Assembly: GCA_041574955.1 (NCBI GenBank)
Contig: JBFGNS010000126.1
Span: 1 to 12,473, forward strand
From: CALZJC01 sp041574955
GTDB taxonomy: Bacteria; Acidobacteriota; Thermoanaerobaculia; Multivoradales; JAHEKO01
Reading direction: 5' to 3'
Length of the DNA stretch: 12,473 nt
Both the position numbers and the translations under genes were made by a program. Every line of letters begins with the position of its first letter. Position 1 is the first letter of the stretch. Below are positions 1-5,748 of this stretch, piece after piece. The notes beneath the pieces are model-generated. The model worked only from the letters and a program-made list of their open reading frames with translations, was not told where the DNA came from and ran no database searches.

Positions 1-67
1 ACGGGATTCGAACCCGTGTTGCCAGCTTGAAAGGCTGGAGTCCTAGACCTGACTAGACGATGGGGAC
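1..67 (-). tRNA. tRNA-Glu (anticodon TTC), 3' end cut off
   Basis: On the minus strand the cloverleaf can be read by hand. The 5' acceptor strand GTCCCCA lies at 67-61, followed by a 3-bp D stem (GTC/GAC). The anticodon stem is CCAGC/GCTGG around loop CTTTCAA, with anticodon TTC at 31-29. A 4-nt variable loop follows, then the T arm ACGGG-TTCGAAT-CCCGT ending at base 1. The acceptor start, D arm and anticodon loop resemble bacterial tRNA-Glu. The 3' acceptor strand, discriminator base and any CCA lie left of the window, so this is a partial gene by truncation, not by decay. A TAGAAT box upstream may be its promoter. Confidence 0.95.
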
Positions 68-107
68 GTAGAGGGCGGAGGGCATCCAGCCGCGCGCGCC
101 GGGCGGG

Positions 108-113
108 ATTCTA
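108..113 (-). promoter_or_regulatory. Candidate -10 box for tRNA-Glu
   Basis: The minus strand reads TAGAAT at 113-108, five of six matches to the sigma-70 TATAAT consensus, about 40 nt upstream of the mature tRNA 5' end. At 17-bp spacing the -35 hexamer would be GGTTGC (136-131), a weak match. Start of transcription would fall near base 100, giving a leader of about 34 nt to be removed by RNase P. The same hexamer occurs upstream of the kinase gene at 8302. Confidence 0.45.
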
Positions 114-134
114 GCAGCCGCGCGGACCCGGCAA

Positions 135-223
135 CCATCGACCCCTTACTGGCTTCGCCGCCTCTGGCGAGCGACCGGCCGAGCGACCGGGCCCGCCGCC
201 GGCCACCGGTAAGGGGTCGATGG
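135..223. repeat. 18-bp inverted repeat enclosing two tandem 12-mers
   Basis: Arms 135-152 and 206-223 are inverted copies over 18 bp with one T/G wobble (150/208), so RNA from the plus strand could form an 18-bp stem. Inside, a GAGCGACCGG-based 12-mer is repeated in tandem at 169-180 and 181-192 (11 of 12 bases identical), and a 5-bp hairpin sits at 155-170. There is no T tract on either side, so it is not a standard intrinsic terminator. It lies between a minus-strand tRNA and a plus-strand gene, so it is not an obvious readthrough stop. It could be a REP/MITE-like element, a structured RNA or a protein-bound site. Confidence 0.7.
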
Positions 224-261
224 AGCCGGCCACCGCCACCGGGCCTCGAGCGGCTCGCGAC

Positions 262-277
262 CCACCCGCGCGGGTGG
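262..277. promoter_or_regulatory. Perfect 16-bp palindrome, possible operator
   Basis: CCACCCGCGCGGGTGG reads the same on both strands. It sits 98 bp upstream of the start codon at 376, where a dimeric regulator could bind. At this GC content short palindromes also arise by chance, and no regulator is encoded next to it, so the role is unproven. Confidence 0.3.
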
Positions 278-363
278 CGCGGCTGCCGTGATGCCCGCCT
301 AGGGTGGGGCCGCAGCGAAGCAGTGCGATCGGGCGGAGCCGTCCCCGGGAGCTCGCCCAGGGG

Positions 364-371
364 AAAGGAGG
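364..371 (+). promoter_or_regulatory. Strong ribosome binding site fixing the start at 376
   Basis: AAAGGAGG ends 4 nt before the ATG at 376. The same frame is open from an earlier ATG at 304, but that codon has no such site and would add a residue stretch unlike a membrane-protein N-terminus. Confidence 0.8.
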
Positions 372-375
372 CCCG

Positions 376-891
376 ATGTTCGCTCTCGACGTCCTGTTGA
401 ACTGGATCCACGTGCTGGGGGCGGTGGTGTTCCTCGGCGGCATGATCCTGGCCACCTTCGCCATGATGCCGGTGCTCAAGGCCGAGGTGCCACAGGAGGT
501 GCGGCACCGGTTCGTGGTGCGCTTCATACCCCGGGCACGCTCGATCATGCGGGTGGTGGTCGGGGCGCTGGTGGTGAGCGGCGTGGCGCGGGCGCTGCTG
601 CTCCACTACTCCGCCGACGCACCGGCTGGGATCGAGCGGTTGGGCGTCTTTGGCGCCAAGGTGCTGTTCGCCGGGGTGCCGGTGGCGGTGTTCCTGCTGG
701 CACCCAAGATCCTCGGCAAGTACAACCCCGAGGGGCTGTGCTGCGACCCCGACGCCGAGGGGCCCGAGGTCAAGTGGATGTCGGCCGCCACCGGGGTGAT
801 GACCTCGACGGGCTCGGCCCTGCACTACGTGGCCATCTCGGGCGGCCTGCTGGCGGTGCTGTGCGGGGTGATCCTGTCCCACATGCGGTAG
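376..891 (+). CDS. Four-helix integral membrane protein, CopD-like
   Basis: This is a 171-residue inner-membrane protein with no signal peptide other than its first helix. Hydrophobic segments lie at about 6-30, 57-77, 92-112 and 147-168, giving four predicted membrane passes. The first helix, with WIHVLGAVVFLGGM at residues 10-23, resembles the CopD/DUF2269-like class of small membrane proteins. Histidines H12, H77 and H150 lie in or at helices and could bind heme or metal, and a C122-C123 pair sits in the loop before helix 4. The start at 376 is set by AAAGGAGG just upstream. The next gene begins 32 bp after the stop with its own strong ribosome site, so the two probably form an operon. Membrane topology is clear; the family label is moderate and the function (metal handling, heme or quinone chemistry) is not known. 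Confidence 0.8.
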   Translation: MFALDVLLNWIHVLGAVVFLGGMILATFAMMPVLKAEVPQEVRHRFVVRFIPRARSIMRVVVGALVVSGVARALLLHYSADAPAGIERLGVFGAKVLFAGVPVAVFLLAPKILGKYNPEGLCCDPDAEGPEVKWMSAATGVMTSTGSALHYVAISGGLLAVLCGVILSHMR

Positions 892-910
892 CCCCGGGAC
901 TCCACGTCCC

Positions 911-917
911 AAGGAGG
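911..917 (+). promoter_or_regulatory. Ribosome binding site fixing the start at 924
   Basis: AAGGAGG lies 6 nt before the ATG at 924. The frame stays open upstream into the preceding gene as far as 738, but only the 924 start gives a signal peptide. Confidence 0.8.
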
Positions 918-923
918 CACGGC

Positions 924-2318
924 ATGCGCACCCACCCGGCCTGGCGGCCGATCGAGATCGGCTTGGCGGGGCTGCTGCTGGCGGCGGCGGCCTTCGGCTC
1001 GAACGGCATGAACATGATCGGCTACGGCGCCGAGTCGATCGCCATGGGCGGGGCGGACCTGGCGCTCACCGCCAGCCCGTCGGCGATGAACATCAACCCG
1101 GCCGGCATCGCCTGGTGCGCCGAGCCGGAGATCGACTTCGGCTTCGGACTGATGGAGCCGTCGCTCGAGCACAGCGACCGCTTCGGCAACCGGCGCTCGG
1201 ACGAGCTCGACCGCTATCCGATGCCGTTCGTCGGCTACGTCCATCCGGTGGGCGAGGTGACGCTCGGCGTGGGGCTGTTCGTCCAGGGCGGCATGGGAGC
1301 GGAGTACACGGGTCTGGTGACGCCGTTCGCCGCGATGGAGGCGGGCGGCGCCCTGGGGCCGGGGCCGACACCGGCGAGCTCGCTGCCTCCGACCGACCTG
1401 ACCCGCACCAGCGTCATGCACGTCAAGCTGTCGCCCAGCGTCGCCTGGCGGGTGCGCCCGGGGCTGAGCGTCGGCGCCAGCCTGGACGTGAGCTACGCGC
1501 GCGCCGAGCTGGCCCTGTTCCCGGAGACCTCGGTGGTGGCCGACCTGGACGGCAGCGGCCGGCCGGGCGACAGCACCGCCGACGCCTTTTTCGGCATGGC
1601 GGGCGAGGATCTGTCGGGGGTGGGCTACGGCCTCCGCCTCGGTCTCCAGTACCGCCGCGGCGACCTGTCGCTGGGGGCGATCTACTTCTCCGAGACCGAC
1701 CTCAGCCTGGACGGCGGCTCGATGTTCCTGAACCTGTCGGCGCTGGGTCTCGGCAAGGTGGGCTACGACTGCGAGATGGCGGGGCTGACCTGGCCGCAGC
1801 ACGCCGGCGCCGGCGTGGCCTACCGGCTGACGCCGTCGGTCAAGCTCGCGGGCGACGTCGACTGGGTGGACTGGTCGAGCGCCATCGACACGGTGACCAT
1901 CCGCATCGACAGCCCCGATCGGCCGGGGGCGCCGCCGGCGCGGGAGATCCCCCTGCGCATGGGCTGGCGGGACCAGTGGGTGTTCGCGGCCGGCTTGGAG
2001 TGGCAGGCCCGGGCGGCCTGGGCGGTGCGCTTCGGTTTCAACCACGGCGACTCGCCGATCCCCGACTCGATGCTCAGGCCGCTGTTCCCGGCGATCGCCG
2101 AGGACCACCTGACGGCCGGTCTGGGCTGGCGCGGCGGCGGCTGGATCGTTGACTTCGCGCTCGAGTACGTGCTGTCGATCGACCGGGTCAACGACAGCCG
2201 CGACCGCGCAGTGAACCCGTTCGGGCCGGGCTCGCGCGAGCAGCTGTCGCAGGTCGTCGCCCATCTCATGGTCAGGCGGCCGCTCGGCTCGCGCACGAGC
2301 AGAGCCCCGGGACCCTGA
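924..2318 (+). CDS. FadL/TodX-type outer-membrane transport protein
   Basis: This is a 464-residue outer-membrane beta-barrel of the FadL family, whose members carry long-chain fatty acids or other hydrophobic compounds across the outer membrane. Residues 1-25 form a signal peptide: a basic start, a hydrophobic core at about 11-23, and cleavage probably after the AAA run. The mature start has the family hallmark NG..MIGYGAES..MGGADLAL.....A..INPAG at residues 27-61, the plug-like N-terminal region. Alternating beta strands fill the rest. The segment around 349-397 (WRDQW, then RFGFNHGDSPIP, then a conserved Pro-rich loop) matches the FadL barrel region. The C-terminus runs about 14 residues past the last likely strand and does not end in phenylalanine, which is slightly unusual. 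The gene follows the four-helix membrane protein by 32 bp in a probable operon. The substrate cannot be told from sequence. Confidence 0.88.
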   Translation: MRTHPAWRPIEIGLAGLLLAAAAFGSNGMNMIGYGAESIAMGGADLALTASPSAMNINPAGIAWCAEPEIDFGFGLMEPSLEHSDRFGNRRSDELDRYPMPFVGYVHPVGEVTLGVGLFVQGGMGAEYTGLVTPFAAMEAGGALGPGPTPASSLPPTDLTRTSVMHVKLSPSVAWRVRPGLSVGASLDVSYARAELALFPETSVVADLDGSGRPGDSTADAFFGMAGEDLSGVGYGLRLGLQYRRGDLSLGAIYFSETDLSLDGGSMFLNLSALGLGKVGYDCEMAGLTWPQHAGAGVAYRLTPSVKLAGDVDWVDWSSAIDTVTIRIDSPDRPGAPPAREIPLRMGWRDQWVFAAGLEWQARAAWAVRFGFNHGDSPIPDSMLRPLFPAIAEDHLTAGLGWRGGGWIVDFALEYVLSIDRVNDSRDRAVNPFGPGSREQLSQVVAHLMVRRPLGSRTSRAPGP

Positions 2319-2319
2319 G

Positions 2320-2338
2320 GACCGGCCGATCGCCGGTC
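2320..2338 (+). terminator. GC-rich hairpin just after the FadL-type gene
   Basis: A 7-bp perfect stem GACCGGC/GCCGGTC with a 5-nt loop begins 2 bp after the stop codon. It lacks a following U run, so it may act as a 3' end stabiliser or a Rho-assisted stop rather than a full intrinsic terminator. Confidence 0.35.
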
Positions 2339-2447
2339 GCGAGCCGCCGGTGCCCGCTGCCTGAGCTCCGCCCGGTGGATCGCGCGCCCACCGCGGACTG
2401 ACCGGACGGCCGGCGGCGGACGGCGCGCCCCTGGCCGACAGCCCTGG

Positions 2448-2453
2448 TAACCT
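2448..2453 (+). promoter_or_regulatory. Weak -10 candidate for the MscS gene
   Basis: TAACCT matches four of six positions of TATAAT. No convincing -35 hexamer lies 16-18 bp upstream. If it is used, transcription would begin near 2460, at the base of the hairpin described next. Confidence 0.22.
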
Positions 2454-2460
2454 CGCCCGC

Positions 2461-2480
2461 GCAGGCCGCAGGGGGCCTGC
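2461..2480 (+). other. Hairpin in the MscS gene leader
   Basis: GCAGGCC (2461-2467) and GGCCTGC (2474-2480) form a 7-bp perfect stem with a 6-nt loop, ending 8 nt before the GGGAG ribosome site at 2489-2493. It could stabilise the mRNA 5' end or be the tail of an upstream transcript. There is no U tract. Confidence 0.35.
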
Positions 2481-2500
2481 CAGACCCCGGGAGAATCCAG

Positions 2501-3331
2501 ATGTCCTTCGACCCCCAGATCCTCGTCGACTTCATGACCCGCTACGGCCTGCAGGTGGTCGGCGGCGTGGTGATCCTCGTCATCGGTTACATGCTGGCCG
2601 GCTTCGTAGGCCGGTCCGTACGCAAGGCGGCCAAGAAGACCGACCGCATCCCGGCGACGCTCAAACCGCTGCTGGCGACGCTCGCCCGGCTGGCGATCCT
2701 GGTGGTGACGGTGATCGCGGTGCTCAACCAGTTCGGGGTCGAGACGACCAGCCTGATCGCGGTGCTGGGCGCCGCCGGGCTGGCGATCGGGCTGGCGCTC
2801 CAGGGGGCGTTGAGCAACGTGGCCTCGGGGGTGATGCTGCTGGTGCTCCGGCCGTTCGGCGTCGGCGACCGGGTGAGCATCGGCGGCCAGACGCTGATCG
2901 TCGACAAGATCGGGCTGTTCGTCACCGAGGCGCACACGCCGAACAACGTCTACACGGTGCTGCCCAACAGCCGGGTCTGGGGGACCGAGATCCAGAACAT
3001 GAGCCGCAACCCCGAGCGCCGGCTGGACATGGTCTTCGGCATCGGCTACGGCGACGACATGGGGCAGGCGATCGAGGCGGTCCGCGAGGTGCTGGCGGCC
3101 GAGGAGCGGGTGCTCGCAGAGCCGGCGCCGCAGGTGATGGTGGGCGAGCTGGCCGACAGCTCGGTCAACCTGGTGGTGCGGCCGTGGGTCAAGCAGGAGG
3201 ACTTCATCGCGGTCGGCTTCGCCCTCACCCAGGCGGTCAAGGAGCGGTTCGACCGTGACGGCATCTCGATCCCGTTTCCACAGCGCGACGTCCACCTGTT
3301 CCAGGTCGGCGACGGCGAGGCGGCCGGCTAG
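2501..3331 (+). CDS. mscS: Small-conductance mechanosensitive channel, MscS family
   Basis: This 276-residue inner-membrane protein is close to the 286 residues of E. coli MscS. It forms a heptameric channel that opens under membrane tension and releases solutes on osmotic downshock. Helices lie at about 14-37, 55-77 and 83-118. The third, pore-lining helix has the classic GAAGLAIGLALQGALSN motif at 90-106; by alignment L94 and L98 match the E. coli pore leucines L105 and L109, and G102 matches the kink glycine G113. RPFGVGD (117-123) leads into the cytoplasmic beta domain. The segment ISIPFPQRDV (255-264) matches the end of the MscS vestibule. The ATG is preceded by GGGAG 7 nt upstream. A deacetylase gene follows after 33 bp on the same strand. 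No extra domains are present, so this is a minimal MscS type. Confidence 0.95.
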   Translation: MSFDPQILVDFMTRYGLQVVGGVVILVIGYMLAGFVGRSVRKAAKKTDRIPATLKPLLATLARLAILVVTVIAVLNQFGVETTSLIAVLGAAGLAIGLALQGALSNVASGVMLLVLRPFGVGDRVSIGGQTLIVDKIGLFVTEAHTPNNVYTVLPNSRVWGTEIQNMSRNPERRLDMVFGIGYGDDMGQAIEAVREVLAAEERVLAEPAPQVMVGELADSSVNLVVRPWVKQEDFIAVGFALTQAVKERFDRDGISIPFPQRDVHLFQVGDGEAAG

Positions 3332-3364
3332 CCGAGCGGCTCCGCGAGCCCGAGCCCTGCCGTC

Positions 3365-4138
3365 ATGCGGCGCTTCGACCGGATCTACCTGTCGCCGCAC
3401 CTCGACGATGCGGTGTTCTCGTGCGGCGGCCGCATCCGGCGTGAGGTCGACAACGGCCTGACGGTGCTCGTCGCCACGGTGGCCACCGCCGACGCGCCGG
3501 CGGCGCCGTCACCGCTGGCCGAGCGGTTCCACCACCGCGCCGGTCTCGCTCCGCCGGCGACGCCCGAGCGGCGGGCCGAGGACCGCGCGGCGGCGGCCGA
3601 GCTCGGCGCCGAACTGCTCCACCTGGGCCTGGCCGACGCCGTCTACCGCCACCATCCACGGAGCGGCGCGCCGCTCTACCCCAGCCTGGCCTCGCTTCTC
3701 CGCCGGCCGCACCCGGCGGACACCGCGTTCGACGCCGCGCTCACCGAGGCGGTCGCCGCGCTCCCCGAGCGCGGCTTGCTGCTGGCACCGCTCGCCATCG
3801 GGGGCCACGTCGACCACCGGCTCACCCGCCGCGCCGCCGAGGCGGCGGCCGCCGAGTCGGGCAGGCTCGAACTATGGGAAGACTTCCCCTACCTGCTCCG
3901 CTGGCCCGGCCGGGGCCGGCGCCGGCCGCGCGGCGCCGGCTGGCGCCCGTACCTGGCCACGCTGCCACCGGCCGCGCTGGCGGCGCGCTGCCGCGCCATG
4001 GCGGCCTACGGCTCGCAGGTGCCGCTGATGTTCGGCGACGCCGGGCGCATGCGGCGGCTGGTCGAGCGCACGGTGGAGCGCACCGGCGGCGAGCGGTACT
4101 GGCGGCCGCCCCCGACCACCGCAGCGCCGGAGGCCTAG
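3365..4138 (+). CDS. PIG-L/LmbE-family deacetylase-like protein
   Basis: This is a 257-residue cytosolic protein of the PIG-L/LmbE fold, a zinc-dependent family that removes acetyl groups from N-acetylglucosamine-type sugars or related conjugates. The N-terminal motif SPHLDDAVFSCGG (10-22) supplies H12 and D15 as likely zinc ligands and D14 as likely general base. The usual glutamate of the HPDDE form is alanine (A16). A second metal motif, GGHVDHR (146-152), supplies H148, D150 and H151, as in the HxDH motif of MshB. The protein contains no lysine at all and is very rich in Arg, Ala and Leu. No Shine-Dalgarno sequence precedes the ATG at 3365, which lies 33 bp after the MscS stop, so translation may depend on readthrough or re-initiation from that gene. 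The substrate is unknown; no glycosyltransferase partner is next to it. Confidence 0.85.
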   Translation: MRRFDRIYLSPHLDDAVFSCGGRIRREVDNGLTVLVATVATADAPAAPSPLAERFHHRAGLAPPATPERRAEDRAAAAELGAELLHLGLADAVYRHHPRSGAPLYPSLASLLRRPHPADTAFDAALTEAVAALPERGLLLAPLAIGGHVDHRLTRRAAEAAAAESGRLELWEDFPYLLRWPGRGRRRPRGAGWRPYLATLPPAALAARCRAMAAYGSQVPLMFGDAGRMRRLVERTVERTGGERYWRPPPTTAAPEA

Positions 4139-4250
4139 CCGACCCGCAGGGGCCGTCCGTAGGCTCCGGTTGCCCGCCCGGCCGAGCGCGGGCCAAGCGG
4201 CGCTGCCGACGCCGGCCGCCCGCGGGCAGGCAGCCGGTGCCCGCCTGGGC
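4139..4250. other. 112-bp convergent intergenic region
   Basis: The deacetylase gene and the phosphatase-fold gene end here facing each other. Two GC-rich inverted repeats are visible, GCCCGC/GCGGGC at 4172-4193 and the palindrome GCCCGCGGGC at 4218-4227. Either could fold at the 3' end of both transcripts, but neither has a T tract. Confidence 0.35.
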
Positions 4251-5570
4251 TCAGGGGATGTCGACGCCGCTCTCGAGCCGCGGCAGCGGCACCCGCATCC
4301 AGATCGGCATGTGGTCGCTCACCCGGAACTCGTAGCGGTTGACGAACTGCGCCCGCTCGCCGCCTTTCTTCCTGTCGAGCTGCTCGATCTTCTTGCCGTT
4401 GAGCGCCTCACTGAACAGCTGCGAGAAGTTGAACACGCCGTAGTCCGGCCCCTCGGGGGCCAGCCCCCAGACGGTCTTCTTGGTACCGGCGGTGGCGGTC
4501 GTCTCGAGCCGCTTCTTGAGCCGGTCGTCGGTCGACACCACCCCGATCTGGTCGTAGGTCTGGTTGAGCAGGACGTTGGTGCGGATCACCTGGCCGCTCT
4601 TCTCGACGCTGCCCTGGGGCAGGTTGGGGTGCGGGAACATGAACGGAAAGCTCATCACCACCTCTTTGCTGCCGAGCTCCTTGTTGATGTCGCTCACCGC
4701 CTTGTGGATGCGCTGGAAGTCCTTGTCGGGCTTGTCGAAATCGAGGTTGAGGTCGCCGAACAGCACCACGCTCAGCTTCTCGCCGGCGTTCTCGACGATC
4801 TTCGACATGATCCAGCGGATCAGCGCCTCGCCCTCCCGCTGGCGGTCCTTGGTGGAGTCGCCGAACAGCAGGTGGGCGTTGACGCCCAGGAACCGGTAGC
4901 TGTCGGTGCCGGGGTAGCCGCGCACCTGGAAGTCGACCGCGAACGGAGTGCGCGCGAAGGCGACGAACGCCGGCATCTTGACGCCGCCCATCGGCGGCTC
5001 CTTGGGCGGCTTGCTGCCGCCCTTGCCGGCCAGGAACTGGTCGAGCTTCTCGCGGTAGGCCTTGCGCTTGGCGGCGAAGTCCTTGAGCTTGTCGTGGATC
5101 TCGTCGTTGGAGTCGGCGATCCGCTTGATCACCTCGGTGCGGTCGTAGGTCAGGTCGGTGACCAGCTCCTCGCGCCGCACGACGTTGCGGTTGTAGAGGA
5201 ACGCCATGCGCTCGGCGAGGCCGGCCTTGCCGGGGAAGGCGCCGGTCGAGTCGGAGTAGATCAGCCCGTAGTCGTCCTCGCCCATCAGCTTGCGCAGGTG
5301 CAGGATGCCCTCGGTGTCGGGCATCACCTCCTGCACCCCGAGCAGGTCGAAGTGCTTGCAGACGTCGGCCAGGAACTCCCAGTGGGCGGCGTCGCGGCGG
5401 TGGGTTCCGCCGCCCGACATGCCGCCGAGCTTGCGGATGTTGAACGAGCCCAGCACCACCGAGCCGTAGACCCGCTGCGGCAGCCCATAGCGCTGCGGCT
5501 TGGCCTTGAGCTGCGCCCGGATGGTCTTCCATTCGTCGGCCGTGAACTTGCCCTTCGAGCTCTTGGACAT
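4251..5570 (-). CDS. Endonuclease/exonuclease/phosphatase (EEP) family protein
   Basis: This is a 439-residue protein of the EEP fold (DNase I/exonuclease III/sphingomyelinase superfamily), metal-dependent phosphodiesterases acting on nucleic acids or phospho-compounds. The catalytic motifs appear in the normal order: SFNIRKL with N44, GVQEV with metal ligand E81, RMAFLYN (121-127), VNAHL with H233, FGDLNLD with D273 and N275, YDQIGV with D340, and the terminal SDHMPIW with D419 and H420. All key residues seem intact, so it is probably active. Residues about 140-200 are a Lys/Glu-rich insertion, likely helical. No signal peptide or membrane helix is seen, so a cytosolic location is likely. 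GGAGG lies 5 nt before the start. Lysine is about 8% (37 of 439) against under 2% in the adjoining ADC-like protein, so its composition differs clearly from its neighbours. The substrate is unknown. Confidence 0.9.
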   Translation of the reverse strand: MSKSSKGKFTADEWKTIRAQLKAKPQRYGLPQRVYGSVVLGSFNIRKLGGMSGGGTHRRDAAHWEFLADVCKHFDLLGVQEVMPDTEGILHLRKLMGEDDYGLIYSDSTGAFPGKAGLAERMAFLYNRNVVRREELVTDLTYDRTEVIKRIADSNDEIHDKLKDFAAKRKAYREKLDQFLAGKGGSKPPKEPPMGGVKMPAFVAFARTPFAVDFQVRGYPGTDSYRFLGVNAHLLFGDSTKDRQREGEALIRWIMSKIVENAGEKLSVVLFGDLNLDFDKPDKDFQRIHKAVSDINKELGSKEVVMSFPFMFPHPNLPQGSVEKSGQVIRTNVLLNQTYDQIGVVSTDDRLKKRLETTATAGTKKTVWGLAPEGPDYGVFNFSQLFSEALNGKKIEQLDRKKGGERAQFVNRYEFRVSDHMPIWMRVPLPRLESGVDIP

Positions 5571-5666
5571 GGGAACCTCCGCTTTGAAGGCGCGCCGCCC
5601 CGTCGGGCCGGCCCGGCCGCCGCGTACGCGCCGTTGGAACTACTGGTGACCTTTGACTTGACGCCT

Positions 5667-5675
5667 AGGGTAGCA
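5667..5675 (-). promoter_or_regulatory. Candidate extended -10 promoter for the EEP gene
   Basis: The minus strand reads TGCTACCCT (5675-5667), a TGn extension followed by a TAnnnT hexamer. Transcription would begin near 5660 and give a leader of about 90 nt before the GGAGG site at 5580-5576. No -35 hexamer is recognisable. The 178-bp gap between the ADC-like stop and the EEP start makes a separate promoter plausible. Confidence 0.28.
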
Positions 5676-5748
5676 CGGCGGCGACCGCGGCGCCCGGCGT
5701 TGCAGAGCGATCGGGGTGCGAGCCGGGGCGCCGCGCTCCGCCGGCGAC

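Larger units (their letters stand above)
68..375. other. 308-bp gene-free interval between tRNA-Glu and the membrane-protein gene
   Basis: I find no convincing coding region here; the open frames crossing it have no ribosome site or recognisable protein. It holds the candidate tRNA promoter, the 89-nt inverted-repeat element and the 16-bp palindrome, each listed separately. A TAGGGT hexamer at 300-305 could be a weak plus-strand -10 for the gene at 376, but no -35 match accompanies it. Confidence 0.6.

Noticed and set aside
135..223. The inverted repeat as an intrinsic terminator
   Set aside because: No T tract follows either arm, and no gene on either strand ends toward it.
304..375. A longer N-terminus for the first membrane protein from an ATG at 304
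   Set aside because: The AAAGGAGG site fits the ATG at 376 exactly, and the added residues are polar and unlike a membrane-protein start.
1..375. tRNA-Glu as an attachment site for an integrated element
   Set aside because: No integrase gene, repeated tRNA end or other mobile gene is visible, and the tRNA 3' end, where integration would occur, is outside the window.
738..923. A longer FadL protein starting inside the upstream gene
   Set aside because: The ATG at 924 has an ideal ribosome site and begins a proper signal peptide; the extension would bury it.
825..3400. Long minus-strand frames opposite the FadL and MscS genes
   Set aside because: They are antisense shadows of genes with clear family motifs, and their translations have no recognisable domains.
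5653..5671. Plus-strand TTGAC repeats followed by TAGGGT as a promoter
   Set aside because: The spacing between the hexamers is only about 7 bp or less, far from 16-18, and no plus-strand gene lies downstream.
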